64,000 nucleotides of DNA from Microbulbifer donghaiensis (GTDB lineage Bacteria > Pseudomonadota > Gammaproteobacteria > Pseudomonadales > Cellvibrionaceae): positions 744,001-808,000 of the forward strand of contig NZ_FQVA01000001.1 of the NCBI RefSeq assembly GCF_900129095.1, given 5' to 3'. Shown in pieces: positions 18,009 to 26,233 of the stretch. Each line of letters begins with the position of its first letter. The first letter of the stretch is position 1. The notes beneath the pieces are model-generated. The model was not told where the DNA came from and made no database searches. It worked only from the letters and a program-made list of their open reading frames with translations. The position numbers and the translations under genes are program-made.

Positions 18009-21000
18009 TTACCCCACCTGCTGTGCCTTGGCCGGGTCGAAGACCTCTACCGGCGTCACCTCATCCAGGTCTGCCGCTGGATTCTCGAAACGCAGCAGCG
18101 CCGCATCGCGCACTTTCTTCACTTTTTCCAGGTTAGCGTCTTTGACCACGCCGTAACCGCGAATTTCATCGGGATAGCTGAGTAGATCAATCGCCGCCGC
18201 GTGGTTTTCGGCATTCAGCTCGCCGATTACCCGGTTTACCAGCTGCTCGTATTCACCGATAAGACCCCGCTCCATCTTGCGCTCCGCGGTGTAGCCGAAA
18301 ATATCCAACGCGGTGCCGCGCAGGAATTTCAGTCGAGCCAGCAGGCCGAACGCCTTGTGCATCCAGCCGCCGAACTTCATCTTGCGCGGGCGCCCCAGGG
18401 CCTTGTCGAACGGCGCCAGCAACGGCGGTGCCAGATTGAACTCCAGCTCGAAGTCGCCGGCAAAGTTTTCCTCCAGTGCCTTGGTAAAGCGGCCATCGGT
18501 ATACAGACGGGCCACCTCGTACTCGTCCTTGTAGGCCAGCAATTTCGCGTAGTAGCGCGCGACCACTTCAGCCAGCGCCTCGCTGCCGGGCACCTTGAGA
18601 ATTTCCGCGGCCTTGACCTTATCCACCAGGGCGCGGTAGCGCTGCGCCAGCTCGACATTCTGGTAGCCGGTCAAATGCTCGCAACGGTGCGCAACGATCT
18701 CTTCCAGAGTGCGCGGCAGTTCAATCACTTCCTCGTCGCTCGCCAGCAGCGCATCCAATGCCACGCGATCAGCTGCCGCCAGACGGCCGGCGGCAAAGCC
18801 CTGCAGGTTACCCTCGATCGCCACCCCGTTCAGCTCGATGGCCTGCAGCAGGGATTCCTGCTGCAACGGCAGCAGCCCCTTCTGCCAGGCGTAGCCGAGC
18901 ATGAAAATGTTTGCCGCCAGTGTATCGCCCAGGGCAGCACTGGTGAGCTTGTGGGCTTCCACCGCCTCCAGCTCTTTGACCGCACCGCTTAGAGTATCCA
19001 GTACCGCCTGCGGCGAATGCACATCTTCGCGACCGAGTACCGAAGCAGCCGTCGGGCTCAGGTGGGTGTTCACCACCGCGCGGCTGTGCGTCTCATCCAG
19101 CTTGGCCAGACAGGCAGCCAGGTTGCCCGCCGCGATCAGGTCACAGGCCATCAGGGCGTCGGCGCGGCCATCGGAAATGCGCACGGCCTGTAGCGCCTCC
19201 GGTTCGGCGGCAAAGCGCACGTGCGAATAGACCGCACCACCCTTCTGCGCCAGACCGGTCTGGTCGAGGGTGCTGCTGGCCTTGCCTTCGATGTGGGCGG
19301 CCATTGCCAGCAGCGCGCCGATGGTAACGACACCGGTGCCACCGACGCCGGTGACCAGCAGGTTGTACGGCTCGGCCAGCGCCGGCAGTTGCGGCACCGG
19401 CAACTTGTCCGCCTCGGTGCGCAGCACATCGCCAACACCAGCGCGCTTGGCCAGCTTGCCGCCCTTCACGGTAACGAAGGACGGACAGAAACCGTTAACA
19501 CAGGACATATCCTGGTTGCAGCCGGTCTGGTTGATCCGGCGCTTGTCGCCAAGGGCCGTGTCGACTTTTTCCACCGCAATACAGCTCGACTGCTGCACAC
19601 AGTCACCGCAGCCCTCACACACCAGCTCGTTGATAAACGGGCGCCCTTCCGCTTTCGGCAGCAGGCCGCGCTTGCGCTTGCGGCGCAGCTCGGTAGCGCA
19701 GGTCTGGTCGTAGATAATGACCGTAACGCCTTCGGTTTCGCGCAACTCCTTCATCACCACCGGCAAGTGGTCGCGATGACGAATCGTCACTTCGCTCGGG
19801 AAAGTCAGTGCGCCCTTGTACTTGTCCGGGTTATCCATGACCAGCACGACCTTGTTCACACCCTCCGCCAGCACCTGGCGACAGATCATGTCCGGTGCCA
19901 GCTCGCCGTCGTGGGGCTGGCCGCCGGTCATGGCCACGGCGTCGTTGAACAGGATCTTGTAGGTGATATTCACCTTCGCCGCGACGGACGCGCGGATGGC
20001 GAGAACGCCCGAATGGAAATAGGTGCCGTCACCCAGGTTCACAAAGACATGTTTTTCACGGGTAAATGGTGCCTGGCCAACCCAGTTAACGCCCTCGGCG
20101 CCCATCTGGGTAAAGGTATAGGTCTCGCGATCCAGCCATTGCGCCATATAGTGGCAGCCGATACCGGCCAGCGCGCGGCTGCCCTCCGGCACCTTGGTGG
20201 AGCGGTTGTGCGGACAGCCTGCACAGAACATCGGCAGGCGCGAAACGCTGGAACCCGCCTGCTGCGAAATGCGCTCCGCCAGCGCATTGAGACGCATCAG
20301 GCGGTGCTTGGCGCGCTCGCCCAGTTTGGCATCGCCCAGTACTTTGCCCAGTACCTGAGTCACGATGGCCGGCGACAGTTCGCCATACATCGGCATCAGC
20401 GCGCGATCGTGTTCGTCGACCTTGCCGAGAATGCGTGGGAAATGCGGGTCTTTCTGGTGCACGTTGTACAGCTCTTCTTTCAGCTGTACTTCCATCAGGC
20501 TGCGCTTCTCTTCCAATACCAGCAGCGTATCCAGCCCCCGGGCAAACTCCTGAATACCGGGCACATCCAGCGGATAGGTCATACCGACCTTGAGAATGCG
20601 GATACCGAGCGCTTTCGCCTTCTGTTCGTCGATGCCCATATCCTCGAAGGCCTGCATCAGGTCGAGGTGGGCCTTGCCAGTGGTGACGATCCCCAGAGTC
20701 GCGTCGGAGTTTTCCAGCACCACCTTGTTGAGGTTGTTGGCGCGAGCAAAAGCCAAGGCGGCCGGGCGCTTGTAGCGCCACAGGCGTTCTTCCTGCTCCA
20801 GGGGATTGTCCTGCTTGCGGATATTCAGGCCGCCCTCCGGGCGCTCAATCTCCGGATAGGCAAACTGTACCCGCTCGGGATCCACGTCGACGGTCGCGGA
20901 ACTGTCCATATTTTCCGCCAGGGTAATCATCGCCACCCAGCAGCCGCTGAAGCGGGAAAGCTCGAAACCGTAGTGGCCGTAGTCCAGCACTTCCTGCACG

Positions 21001-21575
21001 GTGGCAGGGTTCAGCACCGGGATATGCATATCGACAAAGGCGAATTCGGACTGCCCCGGGTAGGAAGAGGACTTACAGCCGTGGTCGTCCCCGGCGACGA
21101 TCAACGCACCGCCTTTCGGCGAGGAGCCGGCCGCATTGGCATGGCGGAAGGCATCACAGGAGCGGTCAACACCGGGGGTCTTGCCGTACCAGATACCGCA
21201 GACACCATCCACTTGCGCGCCTTCAAACAGGCCTACCTGCTGCGAGCCCCAGACGGCGGTTGCCGCCAGCTCTTCGTTAACGCCGGGCTGGAAGCGGATA
21301 TTGTGCTGATCGAGAAGCTTTTTCGCGCGGGATAACTGCTGGTCGTAGCCACCAAGGGGAGATCCGCGGTAACCGGAAATGAACGTGGCAGTATTGAGAC
21401 CGCGGGACTTATCCATGCGCATCTGGTCGATGGGCAGGCGCACCAGGGCCTGGATCCCGGACAGCAACACGCGGCCCTTCAGGGTGGTGAAGCGATCATC
21501 CAGGGAGATCCGCTTTGCCTGGCCGCCTTCCCGGGACTGGGCCGCGCCCTGCGGATTGTTTACTTTCTCACTCAT
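18009..21575 (-). CDS. Indolepyruvate ferredoxin oxidoreductase, fused alpha/beta form
   Basis: Oxidative decarboxylation of aryl pyruvates to acyl-CoA with ferredoxin, in aromatic amino acid breakdown. At 1188 aa it combines the IorA and IorB modules. The pyrimidine-binding half is at the N-terminus (SGYRGSPLGGYDQQL). The TPP-binding part has CAGCPHNRS near 450 and GDGTYFHSG. Cysteine clusters CEGCGDC near 652, GCNQDMSC and NGFCPSF probably hold Fe-S clusters. The gamma domain starts with TGVGGTGVVTIG near 740, followed by the C-terminal DUF6537-like part. Divergent from an Lrp-type regulator, its likely controller. Confidence 0.93.
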   Translation of the reverse strand: MSEKVNNPQGAAQSREGGQAKRISLDDRFTTLKGRVLLSGIQALVRLPIDQMRMDKSRGLNTATFISGYRGSPLGGYDQQLSRAKKLLDQHNIRFQPGVNEELAATAVWGSQQVGLFEGAQVDGVCGIWYGKTPGVDRSCDAFRHANAAGSSPKGGALIVAGDDHGCKSSSYPGQSEFAFVDMHIPVLNPATVQEVLDYGHYGFELSRFSGCWVAMITLAENMDSSATVDVDPERVQFAYPEIERPEGGLNIRKQDNPLEQEERLWRYKRPAALAFARANNLNKVVLENSDATLGIVTTGKAHLDLMQAFEDMGIDEQKAKALGIRILKVGMTYPLDVPGIQEFARGLDTLLVLEEKRSLMEVQLKEELYNVHQKDPHFPRILGKVDEHDRALMPMYGELSPAIVTQVLGKVLGDAKLGERAKHRLMRLNALAERISQQAGSSVSRLPMFCAGCPHNRSTKVPEGSRALAGIGCHYMAQWLDRETYTFTQMGAEGVNWVGQAPFTREKHVFVNLGDGTYFHSGVLAIRASVAAKVNITYKILFNDAVAMTGGQPHDGELAPDMICRQVLAEGVNKVVLVMDNPDKYKGALTFPSEVTIRHRDHLPVVMKELRETEGVTVIIYDQTCATELRRKRKRGLLPKAEGRPFINELVCEGCGDCVQQSSCIAVEKVDTALGDKRRINQTGCNQDMSCVNGFCPSFVTVKGGKLAKRAGVGDVLRTEADKLPVPQLPALAEPYNLLVTGVGGTGVVTIGALLAMAAHIEGKASSTLDQTGLAQKGGAVYSHVRFAAEPEALQAVRISDGRADALMACDLIAAGNLAACLAKLDETHSRAVVNTHLSPTAASVLGREDVHSPQAVLDTLSGAVKELEAVEAHKLTSAALGDTLAANIFMLGYAWQKGLLPLQQESLLQAIELNGVAIEGNLQGFAAGRLAAADRVALDALLASDEEVIELPRTLEEIVAHRCEHLTGYQNVELAQRYRALVDKVKAAEILKVPGSEALAEVVARYYAKLLAYKDEYEVARLYTDGRFTKALEENFAGDFELEFNLAPPLLAPFDKALGRPRKMKFGGWMHKAFGLLARLKFLRGTALDIFGYTAERKMERGLIGEYEQLVNRVIGELNAENHAAAIDLLSYPDEIRGYGVVKDANLEKVKKVRDAALLRFENPAADLDEVTPVEVFDPAKAQQVG

Positions 21576-21779
21576 ACGCCTACTTCCGGTTGTCTATTCA
21601 GCTCGATTCCGAGATCGAGTTATTGGTCGTTATTCTTCCGGCCTGATCGCCATCAGCCGCCGACAGCTTCCGTACCCGGGCCCGCTGGAGCAGCTGGCGG
21701 GTAATCACAAGAAGTGTCCAGCCTGCGACGAGCTGGTCAGGTCATACTAGTGCGTTAAGCGCAATAGAGCATTGCTTTA

Positions 21780-21799
21780 TTTACGCATTTGCGCGTAAA
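21780..21799. promoter_or_regulatory. Palindrome in the divergent promoter region, candidate Lrp-type operator
   Basis: TTTACGC at 21780-21786 and GCGTAAA at 21793-21799 form a perfect 7-base inverted repeat with a 6-base AT-rich spacer, 50 bases before the Lrp-type gene. A second small palindrome, TGCG-TTAAG-CGCA, lies at 21751-21763. Lrp/AsnC proteins bind such symmetric AT-flanked sites and commonly control the divergent gene; assignment is inference. Confidence 0.5.
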
Positions 21800-21849
21800 A
21801 TTATGATAAACATCTCGAACAGATTATTTTTTGTAGGATAGGAGTTTAT

Positions 21850-22320
21850 ATGAAGCGTTCGACAGACCTGGATGATTTTGACCGCAAGATTCTGCGAGCG
21901 CTGCAGGAGAACGCCGATTATTCCATGGCGGAACTCGGAGACAAAGTGGGCCTTTCCCACACTCCCTGCTGGCGCCGGATCAAACGCCTGGAGGCCGAGG
22001 GAATTATCCGCGGACGCGTCACCCTGCTCGACCCCCGTAAACTCGACCTCGGGGTCACAGTATACTGCTACGTCACTATACACAACCACGACGAGGAGTC
22101 ACTGAACAACTTCGAATCGGCAGTGCAGGATGTCCAGGAAGTCGTCGAGTGTTACTCCACCAGTGGCGACAAGGACTACGTACTGCGCGTGGTCGTGGAC
22201 AGCGTCGAACACTATGAGCAACTGCTGAAGCGCTCGCTGGTACATCTGCCGAACGTGGCCTCGGTCAATTCCACCTTTGCCCTGAAACAGGTGAAGTACA
22301 CCACCCAGTTGCCACTGTAA
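21850..22320 (+). CDS. Lrp/AsnC family transcriptional regulator
   Basis: 156 aa. The N-terminal helix-turn-helix spans about residues 9-60, including DLDDFDRKILRALQENADYS and VGLSHTPCWRRIKRLEAEGII. The C-terminal RAM (ACT-like) ligand-binding domain includes VVECYSTSGDKDYVLRVVV, the usual amino-acid-sensing loop with the G-D-Y motif. AGGATAGGAG precedes the ATG. Divergent transcription from the indolepyruvate oxidoreductase gene suggests it senses an aromatic or branched amino acid and regulates that gene. Confidence 0.9.
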   Translation: MKRSTDLDDFDRKILRALQENADYSMAELGDKVGLSHTPCWRRIKRLEAEGIIRGRVTLLDPRKLDLGVTVYCYVTIHNHDEESLNNFESAVQDVQEVVECYSTSGDKDYVLRVVVDSVEHYEQLLKRSLVHLPNVASVNSTFALKQVKYTTQLPL

Positions 22321-22337
22321 GTCCGCCCCTCCAATCA

Positions 22338-22364
22338 CAGGGGCGAATCCCCGATTCGCCCCTG
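22338..22364. terminator. Hairpin between convergent lrp-type and shikimate kinase genes
   Basis: CAGGGGCGAATC at 22338-22349 and GATTCGCCCCTG at 22353-22364 form a perfect 12-base stem with a 3-base loop. No T-run follows, so termination may be weak or the structure may protect both mRNA 3' ends. Confidence 0.6.
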
Positions 22365-22381
22365 CCGAACCATTCGCCGCT

Positions 22382-22894
22382 TTAGTCCTGCTCCTGCAAT
22401 TCCTGCAGTACACGATCCACCACCTGCTGCAGATCGCTGCCATCACAACTTACGGTAATATCCGCGTACTTGCGATACAGCGCCTGGCGCTCGGCGAACA
22501 ACTCCTCGAACGACTGCCCCGGCGCCATGGCGATGCCGCGGCTTTCATAATTGTGAATGCGCCGGCGCAGCTCGTCCGCAGAACAATCCAGAAAGACGAC
22601 GGGACCAAAACGCTGGAGATTTGCCATCCCCTCTTCGCTGTATACGGCGCTGCCGCCGGTGGCAATAACGTGATTGGGCAGCTCAGCGTTCGAGAGCACA
22701 TCCCCCTCAATACGCCGCAGGTTCAGGTAATCGGTCTCGTCCATGATGTCCTGCAGAGTCTTGCCTTCACGCAACTGGATCATCACATCGGTATCGACAA
22801 AATCCAGCGCCAGCTCCTTTGCCAGCAATACCCCCAGCGTACTCTTGCCGGCGCCCGGCATACCGATCAGTACAATACTTTTGTTTTGTTTCAT
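22382..22894 (-). CDS. Shikimate kinase
   Basis: 170 aa. P-loop GMPGAGKS at 11-18, the shikimate-binding FVDTDVMIQ (32-40, Asp pair), LRRIEGDVL with the conserved Arg and Glu, ATGGSAVY (the GGG-type substrate loop, here with Ser at the third Gly), and a lid region ending in ERQALYRKYADITV. It phosphorylates shikimate on the chorismate route. It is not beside aroB, where aroK normally lies, so it could be a second (AroL-type) kinase or a related small-molecule kinase. Confidence 0.8.
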   Translation of the reverse strand: MKQNKSIVLIGMPGAGKSTLGVLLAKELALDFVDTDVMIQLREGKTLQDIMDETDYLNLRRIEGDVLSNAELPNHVIATGGSAVYSEEGMANLQRFGPVVFLDCSADELRRRIHNYESRGIAMAPGQSFEELFAERQALYRKYADITVSCDGSDLQQVVDRVLQELQEQD

Positions 22895-22955
22895 TGCGAC
22901 AGTTTATTACGACAATTCACCGCAGTCAGTTACCGCTGAAACCTTTGTGGCCCTC

Positions 22956-23678
22956 TCAGTCTCCCCGCCGCGGCAATAGCAAAGCCCGCAGCCAGCCCCG
23001 CAGCGAATTGCCGTCCATTAACATGCGGTCCAGTTCATCCAGGTTGTGCGCCTGGCGAAAGGCATCGGCAAACAGCGCTTCGCGGGTGATCATTCTCCGC
23101 CCGGGATTGATTTTCTTAATTTCGTGCGCCGGATTCCCGGCCACCACCGTGTTTGCAGGCACATCTTTGGTCACCACACTGCCAGCGCCTACGACAGAAT
23201 TGTCACCTATGCTGACGCCCTTGCAGATGATTGCACTATCGCCGATCCAGACGTTGTTACCCAGTTTCACCGGCGCCGTACAGCGGAAGGGTCGCGTGCG
23301 ATTGTAGAGCCCGTGCCAGTCGGAATCGGAAATATAGACGTTGGCGGCAATCATGCAGGCATCACCGATGGTGATGGACTCCGCTGCAGAAATACGCACA
23401 CCGGGCGAGATCAAGACATAATCACCAATGGTAATAAAGGCATCGCCCCCGCGGTGGCCGAGCGTGGTGAAACGGATGCAGTTATCCGGCGTGGAAATCA
23501 GGTGGGGATAATTTCCCAGGACAATGTTGCGACCGAAGACATGCACCGAGCCCGGATCCATAATTTCCGGCTCTACACCTATGGCATCGAACTGAGGCAA
23601 CAGGAAATAGCGTGTACGCCATTTACGAAAGCGCACGAGCCAATGCTTAAGCCAGTAGGGTCGATGATCCTTGCGCAT
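22956..23678 (-). CDS. Hexapeptide-repeat O-acetyltransferase
   Basis: 240 aa. Repeated imperfect hexapeptides of a left-handed beta-helix run from about residue 75 to 195: [54 protein letters not shown] and [24 protein letters not shown], with the acetyl-CoA-binding end. HGLYNRT carries the likely catalytic His. Residues 1-60 are basic and hydrophobic. The usual role is acetylation of a surface sugar. It is divergent from the methyltransferase gene at 23787 and near the glycosyltransferase cluster. Confidence 0.85.
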   Translation of the reverse strand: MRKDHRPYWLKHWLVRFRKWRTRYFLLPQFDAIGVEPEIMDPGSVHVFGRNIVLGNYPHLISTPDNCIRFTTLGHRGGDAFITIGDYVLISPGVRISAAESITIGDACMIAANVYISDSDWHGLYNRTRPFRCTAPVKLGNNVWIGDSAIICKGVSIGDNSVVGAGSVVTKDVPANTVVAGNPAHEIKKINPGRRMITREALFADAFRQAHNLDELDRMLMDGNSLRGWLRALLLPRRGD

Positions 23679-23786
23679 TTCTCAGATCCGATTTTTATGC
23701 AAATTTTCCGCCCTGAAATTCACAATTGCTTTTATCAATGTGGCGGTTTAGTGTTTGGGAAAACTACATATAACGAGCGGTAACAT

Positions 23787-24404
23787 ATGTCTATCAAGCT
23801 GCCCATCGACATCCACAGTATCAAGGGTTTTCTGGCCGCCCACGAAGGCGAAGCACTTTTTCACCTGGCAGCCGAAGCCAGCGAACTTGGCCCCTGCCTC
23901 GAGGTCGGAAGCTACTGCGGCAAATCGAGCATCTATCTCGCCTCCGCCTGCAAGCTGACCGACAACGTACTTTTCGCAGTTGACCACCACCGCGGCTCCG
24001 AAGAGCACCAACCCGGAGAGGAATACCACGATCCGGAACTCTTTGACGATAATGCCCAGCAGATGGACAGCTTTCGCACCTTCCGCACAAACATCCGCGC
24101 GGCGCAACTGGAAGAGTGGGTAGTACCCGTCGTCGCCCCCTCAGCGGTGGCAGCGCGCTGCTGGAATACGCCACTAGGCCTTGTCTTTATTGACGGCGGC
24201 CATTCACTGGAAGCAGCCATGACTGACTACCGCAGCTGGTCCCGCCATATCGTGCCCGGCGGATATCTGGCCATTCACGATATTTTTCCGGACCCGGAAG
24301 ACGGCGGGCAGGCCCCCTACGACATTTACAAACTAGCCCTGGCTTCCGCTCAGTTCGAGCTGGTGGAGACAGTCGACACTCTCGGCGTCCTGCGCCGGGT
24401 CTGA
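23787..24404 (+). CDS. Class I SAM-dependent methyltransferase (Methyltransf_24 type)
   Basis: 205 aa. Motif I is LEVGSYCGKSSIYLA, followed by FAVDHHRGSEEHQ and, after about 75 residues, LVFIDGGHSLEAAMTDYRSW and VPGGYLAIHDIF. IDGGHS with HD is the metal-dependent Methyltransf_24 signature. The substrate is unknown. The gene runs head-on into the alpha/alpha toroid gene and its last 72 bases overlap that gene antisense. It probably belongs functionally with the three-gene minus-strand cluster at 24333-27576. Confidence 0.83.
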   Translation: MSIKLPIDIHSIKGFLAAHEGEALFHLAAEASELGPCLEVGSYCGKSSIYLASACKLTDNVLFAVDHHRGSEEHQPGEEYHDPELFDDNAQQMDSFRTFRTNIRAAQLEEWVVPVVAPSAVAARCWNTPLGLVFIDGGHSLEAAMTDYRSWSRHIVPGGYLAIHDIFPDPEDGGQAPYDIYKLALASAQFELVETVDTLGVLRRV

Positions 24405-25448
24405 CACTAGTCGCACCGAGGTAAAGAGCCCTCTCGCCGGAGTCAAGCCGGCGAGCGCGTCAGCTGCCAGCAACATCGCCCCCACCGTCCAGGTGGTTTT
24501 CTCTTCCGGCCATATTGCCTTGTCACGGTACACGTAACCGGTCCAGTAACCGCCATCGCAGTCCTGCCAGCGATGCAATCCGCGGTACAGTTTCGCTGCG
24601 CGGCCCGATTCTCCCGCAGCGACCAGGGCCATCGTCAACTCACAGGATTCCGCCACCGTTACCCAGGGCTCGTCGTTGACACAGCGGCAACCAAGCCCCG
24701 CCACCACAAATTCATCCCATTTTTTCCGCAGCCGTGCCCGCGCAGCGCTGCCGGCAAACACTCCGGTCAGCACCGGATAGAACCAGTCCATCGAGAAGCG
24801 CGCCTTGCTCTCCCATGTGCGATCAAAGCGATGGGGTTTCTCCCTCAGTGCCGCGCCCAGGGCGACTCTTCCGCTAAGCCAATGTGGGCGGGAATACCCG
24901 AGAGTGCAGGCGATATTGATCGCACACTCCAGGCTCTTATAGATCGAAGAGCAGCCGGTAATCAGCGCATCTTCTCTCGCTACGTTGTCACTGTCGACTG
25001 CCCAGTGGATTTCCCCGTGCTCGGTCTGCAGGCCGAGTACAAACTCCACGGCCTTATCAACCGTCGGCCAGTACCGATGCAGGAAATTCACATCATCGGT
25101 AATCAGGTAGTGATGCCAGATACCGGTAGCGACATAGGCTACAAAATTGCTCTCGCGGCGCTCGCGATTGTGCACCGCACCATCCTTGTACGCCGCCCAC
25201 CAGCTGCCGTCCTGCAGCTGGATATCTGCCAGCCACCGATAGGCCCTTTCTGCCGCGGCAAACTCACCGGCAATACTGAGCCCCATGGCCGCTTCCACAT
25301 GATCCCAGGGATCTGCGTAGCCGCCTTCGAACCAGGGAATAGAACCATCTTCCAGCTGTTGCGAAAGAATATAATCCGCACTGTTTCGCACAAACCCCAG
25401 CGGAAACAGCGCCGCGTCGCCAGAGCGGGTTATCGCCAGATCGTTCAA
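24333..25448 (-). CDS. Alpha/alpha-toroid protein annotated as prenyltransferase-like, function unknown
   Basis: 371 aa from a TTG start at 25448 that overlaps the stop of the upstream methyltransferase (TTGA), so it is translationally coupled. QW-like repeats typical of squalene-cyclase/prenyltransferase-beta toroids appear as QQLEDGSIPWFEGG near residue 30, IQLQDGSWW near 76 and WQDCDGGYWTGYV near 293. EEKTTWTVGAMLLAADAL closes the barrel. Similar proteins are often named prenyltransferase, but glycosidase-like (alpha/alpha)6 barrels share this pattern and no metal or DDxD motif is evident. The 3' end overlaps the convergent methyltransferase. Confidence 0.7.
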   Translation of the reverse strand: MNDLAITRSGDAALFPLGFVRNSADYILSQQLEDGSIPWFEGGYADPWDHVEAAMGLSIAGEFAAAERAYRWLADIQLQDGSWWAAYKDGAVHNRERRESNFVAYVATGIWHHYLITDDVNFLHRYWPTVDKAVEFVLGLQTEHGEIHWAVDSDNVAREDALITGCSSIYKSLECAINIACTLGYSRPHWLSGRVALGAALREKPHRFDRTWESKARFSMDWFYPVLTGVFAGSAARARLRKKWDEFVVAGLGCRCVNDEPWVTVAESCELTMALVAAGESGRAAKLYRGLHRWQDCDGGYWTGYVYRDKAIWPEEKTTWTVGAMLLAADALAGLTPARGLFTSVRLVSDPAQDAESVDCLHQLELSGSQG

Positions 25449-26233
25449 GACTGCACCTCCACTGCAACCGCTGGAGTGTCGGTTTCGCCCATAACTTCTG
25501 TGATTATCTCCGCCGCAACCGGAGACGACTGCGGCTTAACGAAATAGAGCACGATGCTTTTGCCCAAAAATGGATTCAACAGCTTTTCCAGTGCCCGCGT
25601 TAAGAACGGCTTTTGCATCAGATCCCAAACCAGCATCCGGTGATAGGCGGCCAACACACGGGACTCCGGCCTGTCCCAGAGCCAGCACTTCAGCCACCAG
25701 TAAGGCGAGTGCAAAGCATGCGCCTTGTGTCGGGCAAAGAAGCTGTGGCCGAGTCGTTCAATACTGCTGCGCAATTCGCGCTCTCGGAAAATACGAATAT
25801 GCCCCCCTTCGACCTGGTGGTACTCATCGCTGAGCTGCCAACAAATCCACTCGGGGAGAAACGTCGGTACGCTTGCGGCAAAAATGCCACCCGGCTTCAG
25901 GACGCGGTCGATCTCGGCAAGTACCGCCCGGTAATCCTCTATGTGCTCCAACACCTCGGAGCAGATCACCACATCAAAAGTGCCTTCCGCAAACGGCAGC
26001 TGCAACCCATTTGCCACGCTGAACAGCAAGCGCCCACGGGTCTGCTGCTGCTCGGCAAACGGCTGGGCGCGCTCGCAGGCAGTGCGCACATCGGCGATAT
26101 TCAGGTCGACGGCGACGATATCTATCGCCTCCGAAATCAACAAGTGGATGGCGTGGCGACCCTCGCCACAGCCGAGATCCAGTACTTTCTGCCCCGGCTC
26201 CAGCTTCAGCTGCCGCGGATCGACCGTAATCAT
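25445..26233 (-). CDS. Class I SAM-dependent methyltransferase
   Basis: 262 aa. Motif I VLDLGCGEGRHAIHL near 18-32, motif II IVAVDLN, the Asp in GTFDVVICSEVLEHIEDY and the post-motif LKPGG are all present (Methyltransf_11 type). After the SAM domain, a C-terminal segment rich in Trp and Leu (HSPYWWLKCWLWDRPE) may sit on the membrane. Its ATG at 26233 overlaps the glycosyltransferase stop (TGATG) and its own stop overlaps the next start (TTGA), so the three genes form a tight operon. Confidence 0.85.
   Translation of the reverse strand: MITVDPRQLKLEPGQKVLDLGCGEGRHAIHLLISEAIDIVAVDLNIADVRTACERAQPFAEQQQTRGRLLFSVANGLQLPFAEGTFDVVICSEVLEHIEDYRAVLAEIDRVLKPGGIFAASVPTFLPEWICWQLSDEYHQVEGGHIRIFRERELRSSIERLGHSFFARHKAHALHSPYWWLKCWLWDRPESRVLAAYHRMLVWDLMQKPFLTRALEKLLNPFLGKSIVLYFVKPQSSPVAAEIITEVMGETDTPAVAVEVQS

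Noticed and set aside
19221-21335. Long open frame opposite the indolepyruvate oxidoreductase gene (704 codons)
   Set aside because: Shadow of the real gene; no ribosome site and no recognisable domain.
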